A DNA stretch of 37,686 bases from Candidatus Pullichristensenella stercorigallinarum (GCA_018712945.1 DVFZ01000049.1:1-37686), one strand, 5' to 3'. Positions 23,566 to 31,703 are shown, counted from the stretch's first letter. Notes: generated by a model not told the origin, from the sequence alone. Numbers and translations: made by a program.

Positions 23566-23844
23566 TCACTCCGCGACAATCAAAAAATGTTCGTACTCTT
23601 CCCCCAACATGTATGCCAATTTGCCATGGATCCCGGACATAAGCGCCGTACCCTGGTAGCCATCCTCTGTCATGGCCTGTTTCAGCGGCACAACCGTTCC
23701 ATCCTTTTCTTCATACAGGTTCAGTATGTAACACTCCTCCGGCGCGCCTCTTGATTTCAGGATTGGATAGACATGCTCAATATCGCATTTTCCGCGGGGA
23801 GAAACGCTCAAACATCGCCCTTTCCCTTCAGCGCTCCAAAACAA
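23566..23844 (-). CDS. Hypothetical protein, probably frameshifted at its N-terminus
   Basis: This 92-residue frame encodes an unrecognised small alpha/beta protein with ILNLYEEKDGTVVPLKQAM and YMLGEEYEHFLIVAE as well-formed segments. It lacks a convincing start. Just upstream, an ATG at 23881 with AAGGGG 8 bases before it begins MIKAIERKIVNGFVLER and then stops in another frame exactly where this frame becomes protein-like. The simplest reading is a single gene of about 105 residues, 23566-23881, broken by one indel. It lies between two genes of the same island. Confidence 0.55.
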   Translation of the reverse strand: MFWSAEGKGRCLSVSPRGKCDIEHVYPILKSRGAPEECYILNLYEEKDGTVVPLKQAMTEDGYQGTALMSGIHGKLAYMLGEEYEHFLIVAE

Positions 23845-23990
23845 ACCCGTTTACAATTTTGCGTTCTATCGCTTTAATCATGCTTCTTGCCCCTTCCCTC
23901 GGCGCGCGGTTGGAGGGGCGCAACCCGCCGGCGAATCTTCTATCCCAGTGAATTCGCGGGCGGCCGCCCCGGTTTTCATCAAACGGCGAA

Positions 23991-24569
23991 TCACATTTTC
24001 AAATCCCTGGAATATTCGTAATTGATTTCCACCTTGGAGGCGATGATATCGCCTCCATACGCCGTGCTCGGGCTTAGATAGACCCATTCCCCCGGCCAAT
24101 ATTTCCGGATTGCCCTTTCGAGCTTTTTCGTATACGCGAAATTCACGATTTGTTTTTCCGGTTTGCCGTTCTGATCCTTCCAGAAGCATCCCAGATCCGG
24201 CCTGTACCGTTTGCCCGCCCAGGGCCTTTCAATGCACGACACAAAGATCTGCGCGTACTTGGGCATACCGGCGCGGTCGATAACCGTAATTCCGGTATGC
24301 TTTCCCACTTGCTTTATGTTTTCCCACGGAAGACATACTTGCCCAAACACATTCCTTATCAACACACCCTTTTGCGTAATCCTGACATAGCCAAATGTCG
24401 GCAATGTTACAAAAATCCAGATAACGAAAACGGCAAGCAATGCTATAACGGGTATTTTGGATCTCTGCCAAACCAATCCCTCAAGCAGGCTGACAGATAG
24501 CATCCCCATTGCGAATATTACCGTATATGGTTGTAACATTCGTGTTACTTTCATCGCATGCCCTTCCAT
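23991..24569 (-). CDS. Membrane protein with PH-like domain
   Basis: The 192-residue product has two hydrophobic segments (about residues 14-32 and 37-55) separated by a basic loop, followed by a beta-rich region YVRITQKGVLIRNVFG that resembles bacterial PH (bPH2/YdbT-like) domains with an ITQKGV strand. The ATG at 24569 is chosen because GGAGG lies 8 bases upstream and a good promoter lies just before it; an ATG at 24554 is also possible. It has its own promoter (24589-24617). Function is unknown; such small membrane PH proteins are sometimes immunity factors. Confidence 0.65.
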   Translation of the reverse strand: MEGHAMKVTRMLQPYTVIFAMGMLSVSLLEGLVWQRSKIPVIALLAVFVIWIFVTLPTFGYVRITQKGVLIRNVFGQVCLPWENIKQVGKHTGITVIDRAGMPKYAQIFVSCIERPWAGKRYRPDLGCFWKDQNGKPEKQIVNFAYTKKLERAIRKYWPGEWVYLSPSTAYGGDIIASKVEINYEYSRDLKM

Positions 24570-24588
24570 AGCGTCATCCTCCGCCGCA

Positions 24589-24617
24589 ATTATAGCATAT
24601 TGCATACGGTACTTCAA
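24589..24617 (-). promoter_or_regulatory. Promoter of the PH-like membrane protein gene
   Basis: On the minus strand TTGAAG (24617-24612) and TATAAT (24594-24589) are spaced by 17 bases. The ribosome binding site GGAGG follows within about 10 bases, giving a very short leader. Confidence 0.7.
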
Positions 24618-24773
24618 TGGGGCTTCGCTACGCGCCCTACGCATTCGCCGGGCTGTTCGCAAAAAACGCTCGCATACCCTCCGGCTTCTTCCGCCAACGG
24701 CTCCCACAGCAAATCGCTTACAAATTCAATAGAATACCGGATCGCTTTGGACGAATTGCAGGTAATACGCGGT

Positions 24774-25475
24774 TCAATTTCGGCCCTCGCCAAAATAAGT
24801 TTCACAGGTATTTTTGCTGTATTCCATCCTTTCCCGCAGGAGCTGTTGCAGCATCGCGTATTCTTTGCACGCAAGCATAGATTCAATTTCTCCAAATGCC
24901 GCCAGCATTTGTTGGCGTTCCCCGCATTTGGCAACTTTTGCATTTTGGCTATTCTTCCAATTTTCCCGCGCATGTTGCAAAGAGGACAACGCCTCTTCAT
25001 AGTGTTGCATCTGAATGTATTCCCACACAGTATAAATGGTATTCAACCTTTCGTAAGAAAACTTGCCATCCGAAATGCGATTGAAATACCATTCTCTAAA
25101 CAGCCTGCAATCCTCCGGGGTGCAGATTTCTACGAATCGGCCCAAAACCTCTTCGCTGAACACTTGCCTGCCTGCCGCCAGGTCATAGTCCCGGCTTCCT
25201 CCCAACCTGTTGGCGTCAATGCGCCCCTGTCCACACCACCTCCTGTAGAGCGCGTCCAGCTGGTAACTCCCGTCGCTTTGCAGCCAACTTTCTTCAATCG
25301 CGTGACAAAATGGGCGGCAGTCAAAGCGAAGGGAACGATAGACGCCCTCTGGCCCCGTATACATTGTTACCAGCCAAACAAGGCCCTTCTCCTCATCGAC
25401 CTTGTAAAACCTCCCGCGATACATAAAAAAGCCAAAGGGTTGCAAAATCTTTCCATATGTCCCAATAAACGTCAT
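24774..25475 (-). CDS. Hypothetical protein with helical C-terminus
   Basis: This 233-residue protein is not recognised. The first half is rich in aromatic residues and strand-like (YGKILQPFGFFMYRGRFY), the second half is strongly helical with a TPR-like run (LNTIYTVWEYIQMQHYEEALSSLQHARENW, given here as its central WEYIQMQHYEEAL part). It looks cytosolic. The ATG at 25475 is preceded by AAGGAGAG. Beyond its stop a different frame stays protein-like for about 50 codons (to 24614), which suggests either a coupled small gene or a recent frameshift that shortened this protein. It belongs to the accessory island. Confidence 0.65.
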   Translation of the reverse strand: MTFIGTYGKILQPFGFFMYRGRFYKVDEEKGLVWLVTMYTGPEGVYRSLRFDCRPFCHAIEESWLQSDGSYQLDALYRRWCGQGRIDANRLGGSRDYDLAAGRQVFSEEVLGRFVEICTPEDCRLFREWYFNRISDGKFSYERLNTIYTVWEYIQMQHYEEALSSLQHARENWKNSQNAKVAKCGERQQMLAAFGEIESMLACKEYAMLQQLLRERMEYSKNTCETYFGEGRN

Positions 25476-25732
25476 GCTGTTCTCTCCTTGCAGCGCTTTA
25501 GGCGGCCCCGGCCAATCTGCGCGGGGATGAATGGGTTGCCGCGTTGGCCGTTCCGGCGGCGGCTACGCCGCGAAGATTTCAGCCCGGGCAAATATCCCAA
25601 AGCGGTATAAGGGGCGTATGGAGGCAGTCCCGCTTGTTTCCTGAATCCTGTCTTCGCATTCCCGCCCCAGCGGGGTTTTCCGGCGCAATCAATCTGTTTT
25701 GCCCCCTGATGTTGTTGCATCATAAAACGCAT
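25472..25732 (-). CDS. Doubtful small hypothetical protein
   Basis: An 86-codon frame begins MRFMMQQHQGAKQ with GGAGGGGGAGG just upstream and overlaps the next gene by 4 bases (ATGA), both features of a real gene. The rest of the product is dominated by Arg, Gly and Pro (SSRRSRRRNGQRGN) and reads like intergenic repeat sequence. It may be a gene start disrupted by a repeat insertion. Low confidence. Confidence 0.3.
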   Translation of the reverse strand: MRFMMQQHQGAKQIDCAGKPRWGGNAKTGFRKQAGLPPYAPYTALGYLPGLKSSRRSRRRNGQRGNPFIPAQIGRGRLKRCKERTA

Positions 25733-25750
25733 CGCCTCCCCCTCCGGAGC

Positions 25751-26212
25751 CTACGCCTTAAATGCGTCAAAGAACGCCTCGTCTTCCTGGGTTACTGCCA
25801 GAACGTCTGCCGTCCTTTCATGCGATGTCGTGCCAAACCATACCTTTCCACCCCGATAAAAGCAGATATCCTCGGGAAGACCGCGTTCGCATGCGCGAAA
25901 CACATTTGGCCAGGCGCTTAAAATTTCCCTCGTCTGCCGGCATGCCTTATAAAACGACAAGACCTTGTGGCCATCCCGAGTTCGCGTCCCGGGCCACTCC
26001 CTGGCCCCCGCTTCCTGCGAAATCAGGTATTCCCTCAGGCCGATTGTCCATTTGTCCTGTTTGCAACATGGCGGTAGCTTTGAATAGGGTCTGACCAAAT
26101 CCGTCACCACGGAAAAAGAATCGGATTTTTTGAATACATACTCCAAGACCTTCCTGGGGTTTTGCGAAATTGCCTCATAATCAAGGGCGATGCTTTTGAC
26201 GGTAAAACACAT
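25751..26212 (-). CDS. Hypothetical protein, immunity-like context
   Basis: I do not recognise this 153-residue protein. It has no signal peptide or transmembrane segment and ends with the acidic stretch TQEDEAFFDAFKA. Charged and aromatic residues such as SFSVVTDLVRPYSKLPPC and EDICFYRGGKVWFG suggest a compact alpha/beta fold. The ATG at 26212 has AGGAGAGG 5 bases upstream; longer in-frame starts to 26314 lack such a site. It lies one or two genes downstream of an RHS remnant in the same direction, the usual site for immunity genes. Confidence 0.65.
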   Translation of the reverse strand: MCFTVKSIALDYEAISQNPRKVLEYVFKKSDSFSVVTDLVRPYSKLPPCCKQDKWTIGLREYLISQEAGAREWPGTRTRDGHKVLSFYKACRQTREILSAWPNVFRACERGLPEDICFYRGGKVWFGTTSHERTADVLAVTQEDEAFFDAFKA

Positions 26213-26374
26213 GTCCACCTCTCCTGTAACGCGCATGACCGCGCCGGGATTGCGCCTGCGTCCCGATTGAAAAACTAAGGGCCTGAATGGGCGCTTTGCC
26301 CGCCCCAGCGGCAACCGCCGCCGTCAAGGCCACGCGATGAAGGCAACCTGTTGCCGTCAACGCAAATCCCGCGC

Positions 26375-26671
26375 TCATTTCGTTATGCCAGCAATTTCTT
26401 CGGCAGCCACGATTGCCCTTGTATGAACATAGTATTCCACTGTATACGTTTTGCCGGTTTCCAGGCCGAACAGATACCGCATTCCTACAACATACCCTGT
26501 TTCCTCTTCCGATTCAATATCATATTTATAAACAGGGCTGTCATTCGGATGGTACTCGTCTACAACCACGCCGGTAATAAAACGGGTTTCTTGTTGGATC
26601 CAATCCCGAATAAAAGGAACTGCATATATGATTGCGAATAACCACACAACTACGACAATTCCATAAAACAA
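26375..26671 (-). CDS. Small membrane-anchored hypothetical protein
   Basis: The 98-residue protein has one N-terminal hydrophobic helix (FYGIVVVVWLFAIIYAVPFI) followed by a beta-rich domain of about 75 residues (TGVVVDEYHPND, YVVGMRYLFGLETGKTYTVEYYVH split at its loops). No start other than TTG at 26671 is available; AAGGG lies about 7 bases upstream. The frame overlaps the 43-codon gene at 26650-26781 by 22 bases. Function is unknown; a membrane-anchored immunity factor is a possibility from context. Confidence 0.6.
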   Translation of the reverse strand: MFYGIVVVVWLFAIIYAVPFIRDWIQQETRFITGVVVDEYHPNDSPVYKYDIESEEETGYVVGMRYLFGLETGKTYTVEYYVHTRAIVAAEEIAGITK

Positions 26672-26781
26672 TTTGCGGCCCTTTTCTTTCCAGCGGCTAA
26701 ACTTGCGAGCATGGTTCCCATTGCCGCTGCTGCTAATTTAAATACAACTTCCCGCGCAAATACCTGCGCAAAATTATCCAT
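26650..26781 (-). CDS. 43-residue ORF overlapping the end of the RHS remnant
   Basis: A 43-codon frame starts MDNFAQVFAREVVFKLAAAA and ends in a Lys/Arg-rich tail. GGGGAG lies 5 bases before the ATG at 26781. The start lies within the last codons of the RHS remnant (ATGGATGGATAA). Removing one copy of the ATGG duplication would join this frame to the RHS frame, so it could instead be the original start of the RHS C-terminal domain cut off by a 4-bp duplication. Composition is protein-like, with an amphipathic or membrane-seeking Ala-rich helix. Confidence 0.5.
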   Translation of the reverse strand: MDNFAQVFAREVVFKLAAAAMGTMLASLAAGKKRAANCFMELS

Positions 26782-27100
26782 CCATTCTCCCCATCCCATT
26801 TATATGTTTTTTGAGTATCTTTAAATAATTTGCATCAGCGCTAAGGAATCGTTCCCAGATCGGATCGCAATCCCTTCCGCGAAAACAGTGGATTCAACTT
26901 TCCCCATCATCCGCATACCCCTGAACGGGTTCAGCTCCGCCAAACTTTCATATGCAGTTGCCAGGGTTCGCCCGGGCTCAGGATTGCCCCTCACCGCACT
27001 TGTATTCTACTACGAGCTTCCATCGCCGTCAATAATTCCTACAATATCGCCCTGCAAATTGTGGATATAACCGTAAAGTTCTTCATTGCTGGGCAGATCC
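26774..27100 (-). pseudogene. RHS-repeat core domain remnant (frameshifted)
   Basis: Translation of the minus strand in successive frames gives the hallmarks of an RHS-repeat-associated core: LYGYIHNLQGDIVGIIDGDG, then VVEYK after a frameshift near 27015, then ATAYESLAELNPFR, and finally CDPIWERFLSADANY, corresponding to the conserved DPxxGRFxSxD end of the core. At least three indels are needed. The frame ends at 26774, about 16 residues beyond the core, so no toxin domain remains. RHS proteins are large secreted polymorphic toxins. Only about 110 codons of one survive here, next to a transposase remnant. Confidence 0.72.
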
Positions 27101-27791
27101 GCGCATCGCAGAGGAAGCGCATTGAACCACTTTCCCCGGCCAGGTGCGCTATTGGCTTGCTACGCCAAAGGCGACAGAAATCTCCCCCCGATCCCTTGCC
27201 GCGAATGTCCGCTTTTCAATTTCCTCTCGGCCCCGTCGCCGCGCCGGGCGCGGGAAACAATCGCCCGCAAACTCTCGCAAACCCAACATGCGAAATTCTC
27301 TTCCTCCCTCTTCAGGCACTGAGCGATGAGCCGCACCCCTCATTCCGCAACGCCTTGCGCCTATTTTGTGATCCTATGGCCGAAATCGACGATTTTGAAC
27401 AGGCTGGCAAGGCGATTGATTTGCACTGACTTTCCCAGGGCCATATAATTCATCCCGCAACGCAATCAAACCCCACTACGGGACGGTTCCCTGAGGCAAC
27501 CAGGGATTTTCCGCGCGCTTGAAAGCAGGCTATATGTTTCGCATAACCCAAGCTTGCCGTCCCCCAAAGCGCGTGTAAGGCCAAAGCCCTTTCGCTCTTC
27601 CATAGCACCCAGCGGCACGTATGTCGAGGCCAGGGCGGTTTTTGCATCAGAAAATCTCAGCTGGGGCGTAGAATCCTGCGGATCCCGCGGACAAAATTAG
27701 TCAACAATCAAATAATTTTTGAAAGAAGGAGAGAAAACCAAAAGAAAGAGAGATAGGACGTGACGAATATATGCAGTAAACAAACCAGGCG
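27101..27791. other. Gene-free spacer between RHS remnant and IS remnant
   Basis: No reading frame here has both a ribosome binding site and protein-like composition. Reading frames of 60-120 codons exist on both strands but overlap one another and look like chance. The left part may be further decayed RHS sequence, but I cannot identify it. The last 90 bases are A-rich with AAGGAGAG and probably belong to the left end of the insertion sequence. Confidence 0.5.
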
Positions 27792-28695
27792 GTGAGAAAG
27801 GTATCAAAACAGCGGCCGGAGAAACAGCGGCAAATGGAACTGATGATCATGGAACAGATGGTGCTGGAGGATCACTTTCTACGGAAAGTGGTTCGAGCGG
27901 TGGACTTCAGTTTCATCTACTACGAATTGTGCGCACCGCTGTATTGTGCGGACAACGGCCGACCCACCAACGACCCGGAAATGTTGTTTCGGATATTGCT
28001 GGCGTGGTATTTGCCCGGGATCAAGTCCGAGGCGTGGCAGGAAGAAGGAATCAACGACAACATCACGTATAAAAAGATCCTGCGGGTTGGATGTGACAGG
28101 CAAGGCGCTGGACGCGACGACAATCAGCCAGAGCCGGCAACACGGGGATAGCGCATCTGCTGGAGAGGCAAGGTATACAACGGGTGATCGGATACCGGCG
28201 GCACACGTACAAAGGGGAGCACTATGGGAAGTACCGCTTCCGCTATGACCCGAAAGGCGACGAATACATCTACCCAGAGAAACAACGGTTCACTTGGAAG
28301 ACCACGACGCGCGAAGGGTACCGGCAGTATTGCTGCGAAGACATGACGTGCAAGGGGTGTGCAAGGCTGGCGGAATGCTTTGGGGCGAGTATGAGCCGAA
28401 AGGTGATGGAGCGGCATGTGTGGTGGGATGCGGCAGACAGGGTCGATGCCTTTACGAAAACGTATCGGGCAAACGCATTGTTTACGGTTGGCGAAAAAGG
28501 ACTGTTGAGCGCTCCTTCGCGGAGGCCAAAGAGAACCACGGCCTGCGCTATGCGCACATGCTCGGGATTGCGAACATGCGGGAACAGTGCTTCCTGACTG
28601 CGGCTGTGCAGAACATCGAGAGGCTGGTAGCCTCTTTGCAGCTGCTCTTTCTTTATTTTCCCCCTTCGTTTCTAAACTTGGGGCTTTGTCAATGA
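27700..28695 (+). mobile_element. Degenerate IS1182-type insertion sequence
   Basis: A transposase remnant is enclosed by short flanks. The ends are not certain: GACAAA occurs near the left edge (about 27690) and, inverted, near the right edge (about 28685), which may be all that remains of the terminal repeats. No clear target duplication was found. The element lies between the RHS remnant and the secreted SH3 protein gene. Confidence 0.55.
27792..28650 (+). pseudogene. IS1182-family transposase remnant
   Basis: The first frame gives an IS1182 N-terminus (LEDHFLRKVVRAVDFSFIY and DNGRPTNDPEMLFRI). A frameshift near 28090 is needed to continue into LDVTGKALDATTISQ. Then about 150-200 codons of the catalytic core are missing. 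The sequence resumes with GEHYGKYRFRYDPKGDEYIYP, TTTREGYRQY and CKGCARLAEC, and after another frameshift ends with RTVERSFAEAKENHGLRYAH, the usual family C-terminus with the last catalytic Glu. Because the catalytic Asp residues are deleted and the frame is broken at least twice, it cannot encode active transposase. Confidence 0.8.
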
Positions 28696-28699
28696 TTGA

Positions 28700-28730
28700 G
28701 CCCGGAGCAGAAAGCCCCGGGCCTTTCTTT
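28700..28730 (+). terminator. Rightward terminator at IS right edge
   Basis: GCCCGG (28700-28705) pairs with CCGGGC (28717-28722) and is followed by CTTTCTTT. On the minus strand the same hairpin lies just past the stop of the SH3 protein gene but has no T run there. Confidence 0.5.
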
Positions 28731-28740
28731 ACCATTTGGC

Positions 28741-29499
28741 TCAGTGCAGCTCGCAGTAGCGCGAGGACACCCAGCCGGTACCGCCGTTGTAGGAAATCTT
28801 GTACCAGGTCACGCCGCGCTCGTCTACCGAGTAATCGTCCAGATAGGTGGCCGTACCGCCGCGGGAGATGGTGCCTTTATCCGTATAGCTCAAGCCGGGG
28901 CCGGAGCGCACGTTCAGGCTGCCGGTGGCCTCGATATAGCTGCCGGAGGTACCCGCATCGTCATCCGAGGCGGCGTCCGTGCGGGTGGAGGTCAGCTCGC
29001 TGTAAGCCGCGCTCACCCATACCTCGCCATACGAATAGTATTCCGCCTTGTACCAGGCGTTGCCAGCGCCGTCGTATCGGGTTTCATCCAGATAGGTCAG
29101 GCACTCGCCGCGCACCAGCGTGCCCACATCCTCATAGCTGGTGCCGGGGCCGGAGCGCACATTGACGCGCGCCGTGGCGCGCACATAGCGGGCGGAACCG
29201 CTTCCCCAATTCCAATCGCCGTCGCCGGAGGTGGACAGGCGCGTGTAGCGCGAGGACACCCAGCCGGTAATGCCGCCGAAGCGCACGCGGTACCAGTCTA
29301 CGCCGCGGCTGTCGGTGCTGGTGGAGCCGAGGTATTCGGCGGAATCATCCTCGCCCAGCAGGCCGAGCTTGTCATAGCTCAGGCCCGGGCCGGAACGAAT
29401 CCAGCTATCGCCGCTGTCTCCCACCACGCTGTCTGCCAGCGCCAGACCCGAAACCAGCATGAGCATCAGCAAAAGCGATACGATCTTTTTCATATTCAT
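28741..29499 (-). CDS. Secreted protein with three bacterial SH3 domains
   Basis: The 252-residue product has a signal peptide (about 1-22, ending LALA-D) and three SH3b modules at roughly 30-90, 103-165 and 188-250. The modules share N-V/W-RSGPGxSYxxxG and end with W-Y-K/R-V...G-WVSSRY. Such proteins bind or sense the cell wall outside the membrane. The linkers are rich in Asp, Ser and Gly. The ATG at 29499 has GGAGAG 7 bases upstream; a second Met two codons later is an alternative. No enzymatic domain is attached. It is transcribed toward the IS remnant. Confidence 0.88.
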   Translation of the reverse strand: MNMKKIVSLLLMLMLVSGLALADSVVGDSGDSWIRSGPGLSYDKLGLLGEDDSAEYLGSTSTDSRGVDWYRVRFGGITGWVSSRYTRLSTSGDGDWNWGSGSARYVRATARVNVRSGPGTSYEDVGTLVRGECLTYLDETRYDGAGNAWYKAEYYSYGEVWVSAAYSELTSTRTDAASDDDAGTSGSYIEATGSLNVRSGPGLSYTDKGTISRGGTATYLDDYSVDERGVTWYKISYNGGTGWVSSRYCELH

Positions 29500-29620
29500 C
29501 GCGCAACTCTCCTTTTATGCGGACTGTACGCCTGTTTTCACATCCAAATTTTACCACAACGCCCCAATTTTTTCAACCTTCTGCGCAAAACTTCACGCGC
29601 TTTTTGCCCGCTGCGCGCCC

Positions 29621-29649
29621 TTGCGCGGCCCGCACGGGGATGTTATAAT
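29621..29649 (+). promoter_or_regulatory. Promoter of HAD-methyltransferase pair
   Basis: TTGCGC (29621-29626) and a perfect TATAAT (29644-29649) are spaced by 17 bases. The first gene starts 26 bases downstream. Confidence 0.65.
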
Positions 29650-29674
29650 GGAAAAAACGCCGTGGAGGTTGGCC

Positions 29675-30355
29675 ATGAAGCTGATTTTGGACGCGGGCGG
29701 CGTAATCGTCTATCCCGCTTTGGGAAGCTGGCGCTACGGCGCGGCGATGATGGAGCCGCCCATCGTTTCTACGCTGGGCAGCGACGCCTTTTGCCGCGCG
29801 CACGCGGCCTGCCAGGAATATATACGCGAGGACGTGCGCATAGATACCGAAGAAGAGGAATACGCCCTGCGCCTGCGCTACTTTGCGGAGATGAACCGCC
29901 TGGTGCCCTGGAACCTTTCCGACGCGCAGGTGTCGGCGCTGGCGCGGGACTTTGTGGAAAACCCGCGGCGTATGGGCGTATATGCGGACGCGGCGGAATA
30001 CCTGCCCCGCTTTCAGGCGCGCTTCGGCCTCGGGCTTTTGAGCGACACCATGCCCTCGCTTGAGCGCGTGCTCAAAACCGCCGGGCTGTGGCAATATCTC
30101 GACGCGCATGTGTTTTCCACGGATGTAGGCGCGCTCAAGCCCGCCCCGGCCATGTACGCGCGCATCCTTGAAAAACTGGGCGCGCGGGCGGCCGATTGCC
30201 TGTTTGTGGACGACCTGATTCGCAACCTGCGCGGCGCCGAGGCCATGGGCCTGCGCGCGGTGCAAATGGCGCGCACCGACGCCGTGGAGCGCTGGGATGG
30301 CCCCGTGGTAAAAAACTTTGCGGAATTGGAAGCCTATGCCGAATCTATCGCCTGA
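29675..30355 (+). CDS. HAD-family hydrolase
   Basis: The 226-residue protein looks like a haloacid-dehalogenase-type phosphatase, though its first motif is altered. The N-terminus reads LILDAGGVIVYP, where DAGG replaces the usual D-x-D and so lacks the second Asp. Later motifs are GLLSDTMPS (motif II Ser/Thr region), DVGALKPAPAMY (motif III Lys) and CLFVDDLIRNLRGAEAMG (motif IV acidic pair). The first Asp that takes the phosphoryl group is present; loss of the second often means a changed reaction. The ATG at 29675 has GGAGG 6 bases upstream. Its end overlaps the methyltransferase start by 20 bases, so translation is coupled. Substrate unknown. Confidence 0.85.
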   Translation: MKLILDAGGVIVYPALGSWRYGAAMMEPPIVSTLGSDAFCRAHAACQEYIREDVRIDTEEEEYALRLRYFAEMNRLVPWNLSDAQVSALARDFVENPRRMGVYADAAEYLPRFQARFGLGLLSDTMPSLERVLKTAGLWQYLDAHVFSTDVGALKPAPAMYARILEKLGARAADCLFVDDLIRNLRGAEAMGLRAVQMARTDAVERWDGPVVKNFAELEAYAESIA

Positions 30356-31703
30356 ATTCATTGAGAATATGCGCGCCCTGCTGGGGGCGGAGGTGGAAGA
30401 TTTTCTCCGCGCCCTGGAACAGCCGCCGGCGCTGGCTTTGCGCGCCCATCGCGGCGCAGAGGGCGCCGCGCCCTTTGTTTCTGAACCCGTGCCCTGGGCG
30501 GAAAACGGCTTTTACCGGCGCGACAGCACACGCCCCGGCGCTTCCATAGAACACTGGGCCGGGGCCTTCTATCTGCAGGAAGCCAGCGCCATGTTGCCGG
30601 CAACGGTGCTGGCGGCGCGCCCTGGTGAACGCGTGCTGGACTTGTGCGCCGCGCCGGGCGGCAAGGCCTCGCAGATTGCCTGGGCCTTGCAGGGAAAAGG
30701 CGCATTGGTCGCCAACGAAATCGAGCCCGCCCGCGCCCGCGTGTTGGCTGCGAACCTGGAGCGGCTGGGCGTTTGCAACGCCGTGGCCGTCAACGAAAGC
30801 CCCGCCCGTCTCGCCGCATGCTGGCCGGGGGCGTTCGACGCCGTGCTGGTAGACGCGCCCTGCTCGGGGGAAGGCATGTTCCGCCGCGACCCGGAAAGCC
30901 GCGCCCAGTGGACAAGCTCCGCGCCGCAAGGCTGTCAAAAGCGGCAGGCGGAAGTGCTGGATGCGGCGGCGGCATTGGTGCGCCCCGGCGGGCGGCTGGT
31001 GTATTCCACCTGCACGTTCAACGACTTGGAAAACGAAGGCAGCGTGGCCGGTTTTCTGCAAAGGCACCCGGACTTTGCGCCGTGGGACTTTGAAGTTCCC
31101 ACGCTGGGCGCGAGCACGGGCGGCATGCTGCGCCTGTGGCCGCATCGCGCCCGGGGCGACGGACACTTCGTAGCGCGATTCCGCAAGGCCGGCGCGGGGG
31201 AAACGCCGCAGGCTGAACGGGACGCGCGCAGCCAACGGGCGCGCAGGGACAAAGCGAGCGCCGGTTGCAAGGGCAATCCCGACCCCCGCGCCCTGCTTGC
31301 GGCGCTTTTGCAAACCGCCGTAAGCGCCCTGCCTGCCGGGCTGGAGAGCGCTCGCCTGCGCCTGTCGGGGCGGCGGCTGTTCGCCGTGCCCATCCTTGCC
31401 CCGGACACAGACGGCCTGCGCGCTGTCTCCCCGGGCCTTGCGCTTTTGCGGGCGGAAAAAGGCCGCGTGGAGCCAGAGCACGCCCTGGCCATGGCGTTAA
31501 AGCCGGAAATGGCCCGGCGCACAGCGGCGCTGGACGAGTCAGAAGCCTTGGCTTTCATCGCCGGAGAAGCCCTCCCCCGCGAAGGCGAAGCGGGCTGGAC
31601 GCTGGTTACCTATAAGAACCTGCCCCTGGGCTGGGGCAAGCAGGCGGAGGCAACGCTGAAAAACCACGTGCCCAAGGGCCTGCGCGCGCATTTGCGGCCC
31701 TGA
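30336..31703 (+). CDS. RsmF-like rRNA (cytosine-5) methyltransferase
   Basis: The 455-residue protein is a NOL1/NOP2/Sun-type RNA m5C methyltransferase. The SAM-binding loop is VLDLCAAPGGKASQIA near residue 105; motif IV DAPCSGEGMFRRDP carries one active-site Cys and motif VI YSTCTFN carries the other, nucleophilic Cys. A C-terminal region of about 150 residues with GLALLRAEKGRVEPEHALAM resembles the RsmF-specific domain with a final pre-PUA part, and the protein ends TLKNHVPKGLRAHLRP. It would methylate a cytosine of 16S rRNA. The ATG at 30336 lies inside the upstream HAD gene. All motifs are intact. Confidence 0.9.
   Translation: MPNLSPEFIENMRALLGAEVEDFLRALEQPPALALRAHRGAEGAAPFVSEPVPWAENGFYRRDSTRPGASIEHWAGAFYLQEASAMLPATVLAARPGERVLDLCAAPGGKASQIAWALQGKGALVANEIEPARARVLAANLERLGVCNAVAVNESPARLAACWPGAFDAVLVDAPCSGEGMFRRDPESRAQWTSSAPQGCQKRQAEVLDAAAALVRPGGRLVYSTCTFNDLENEGSVAGFLQRHPDFAPWDFEVPTLGASTGGMLRLWPHRARGDGHFVARFRKAGAGETPQAERDARSQRARRDKASAGCKGNPDPRALLAALLQTAVSALPAGLESARLRLSGRRLFAVPILAPDTDGLRAVSPGLALLRAEKGRVEPEHALAMALKPEMARRTAALDESEALAFIAGEALPREGEAGWTLVTYKNLPLGWGKQAEATLKNHVPKGLRAHLRP

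Noticed and set aside
27061..27429. 122-codon rightward frame between RHS and IS remnants
   Set aside because: It overlaps the RHS remnant on the other strand, lacks a ribosome binding site and has no recognisable segment.
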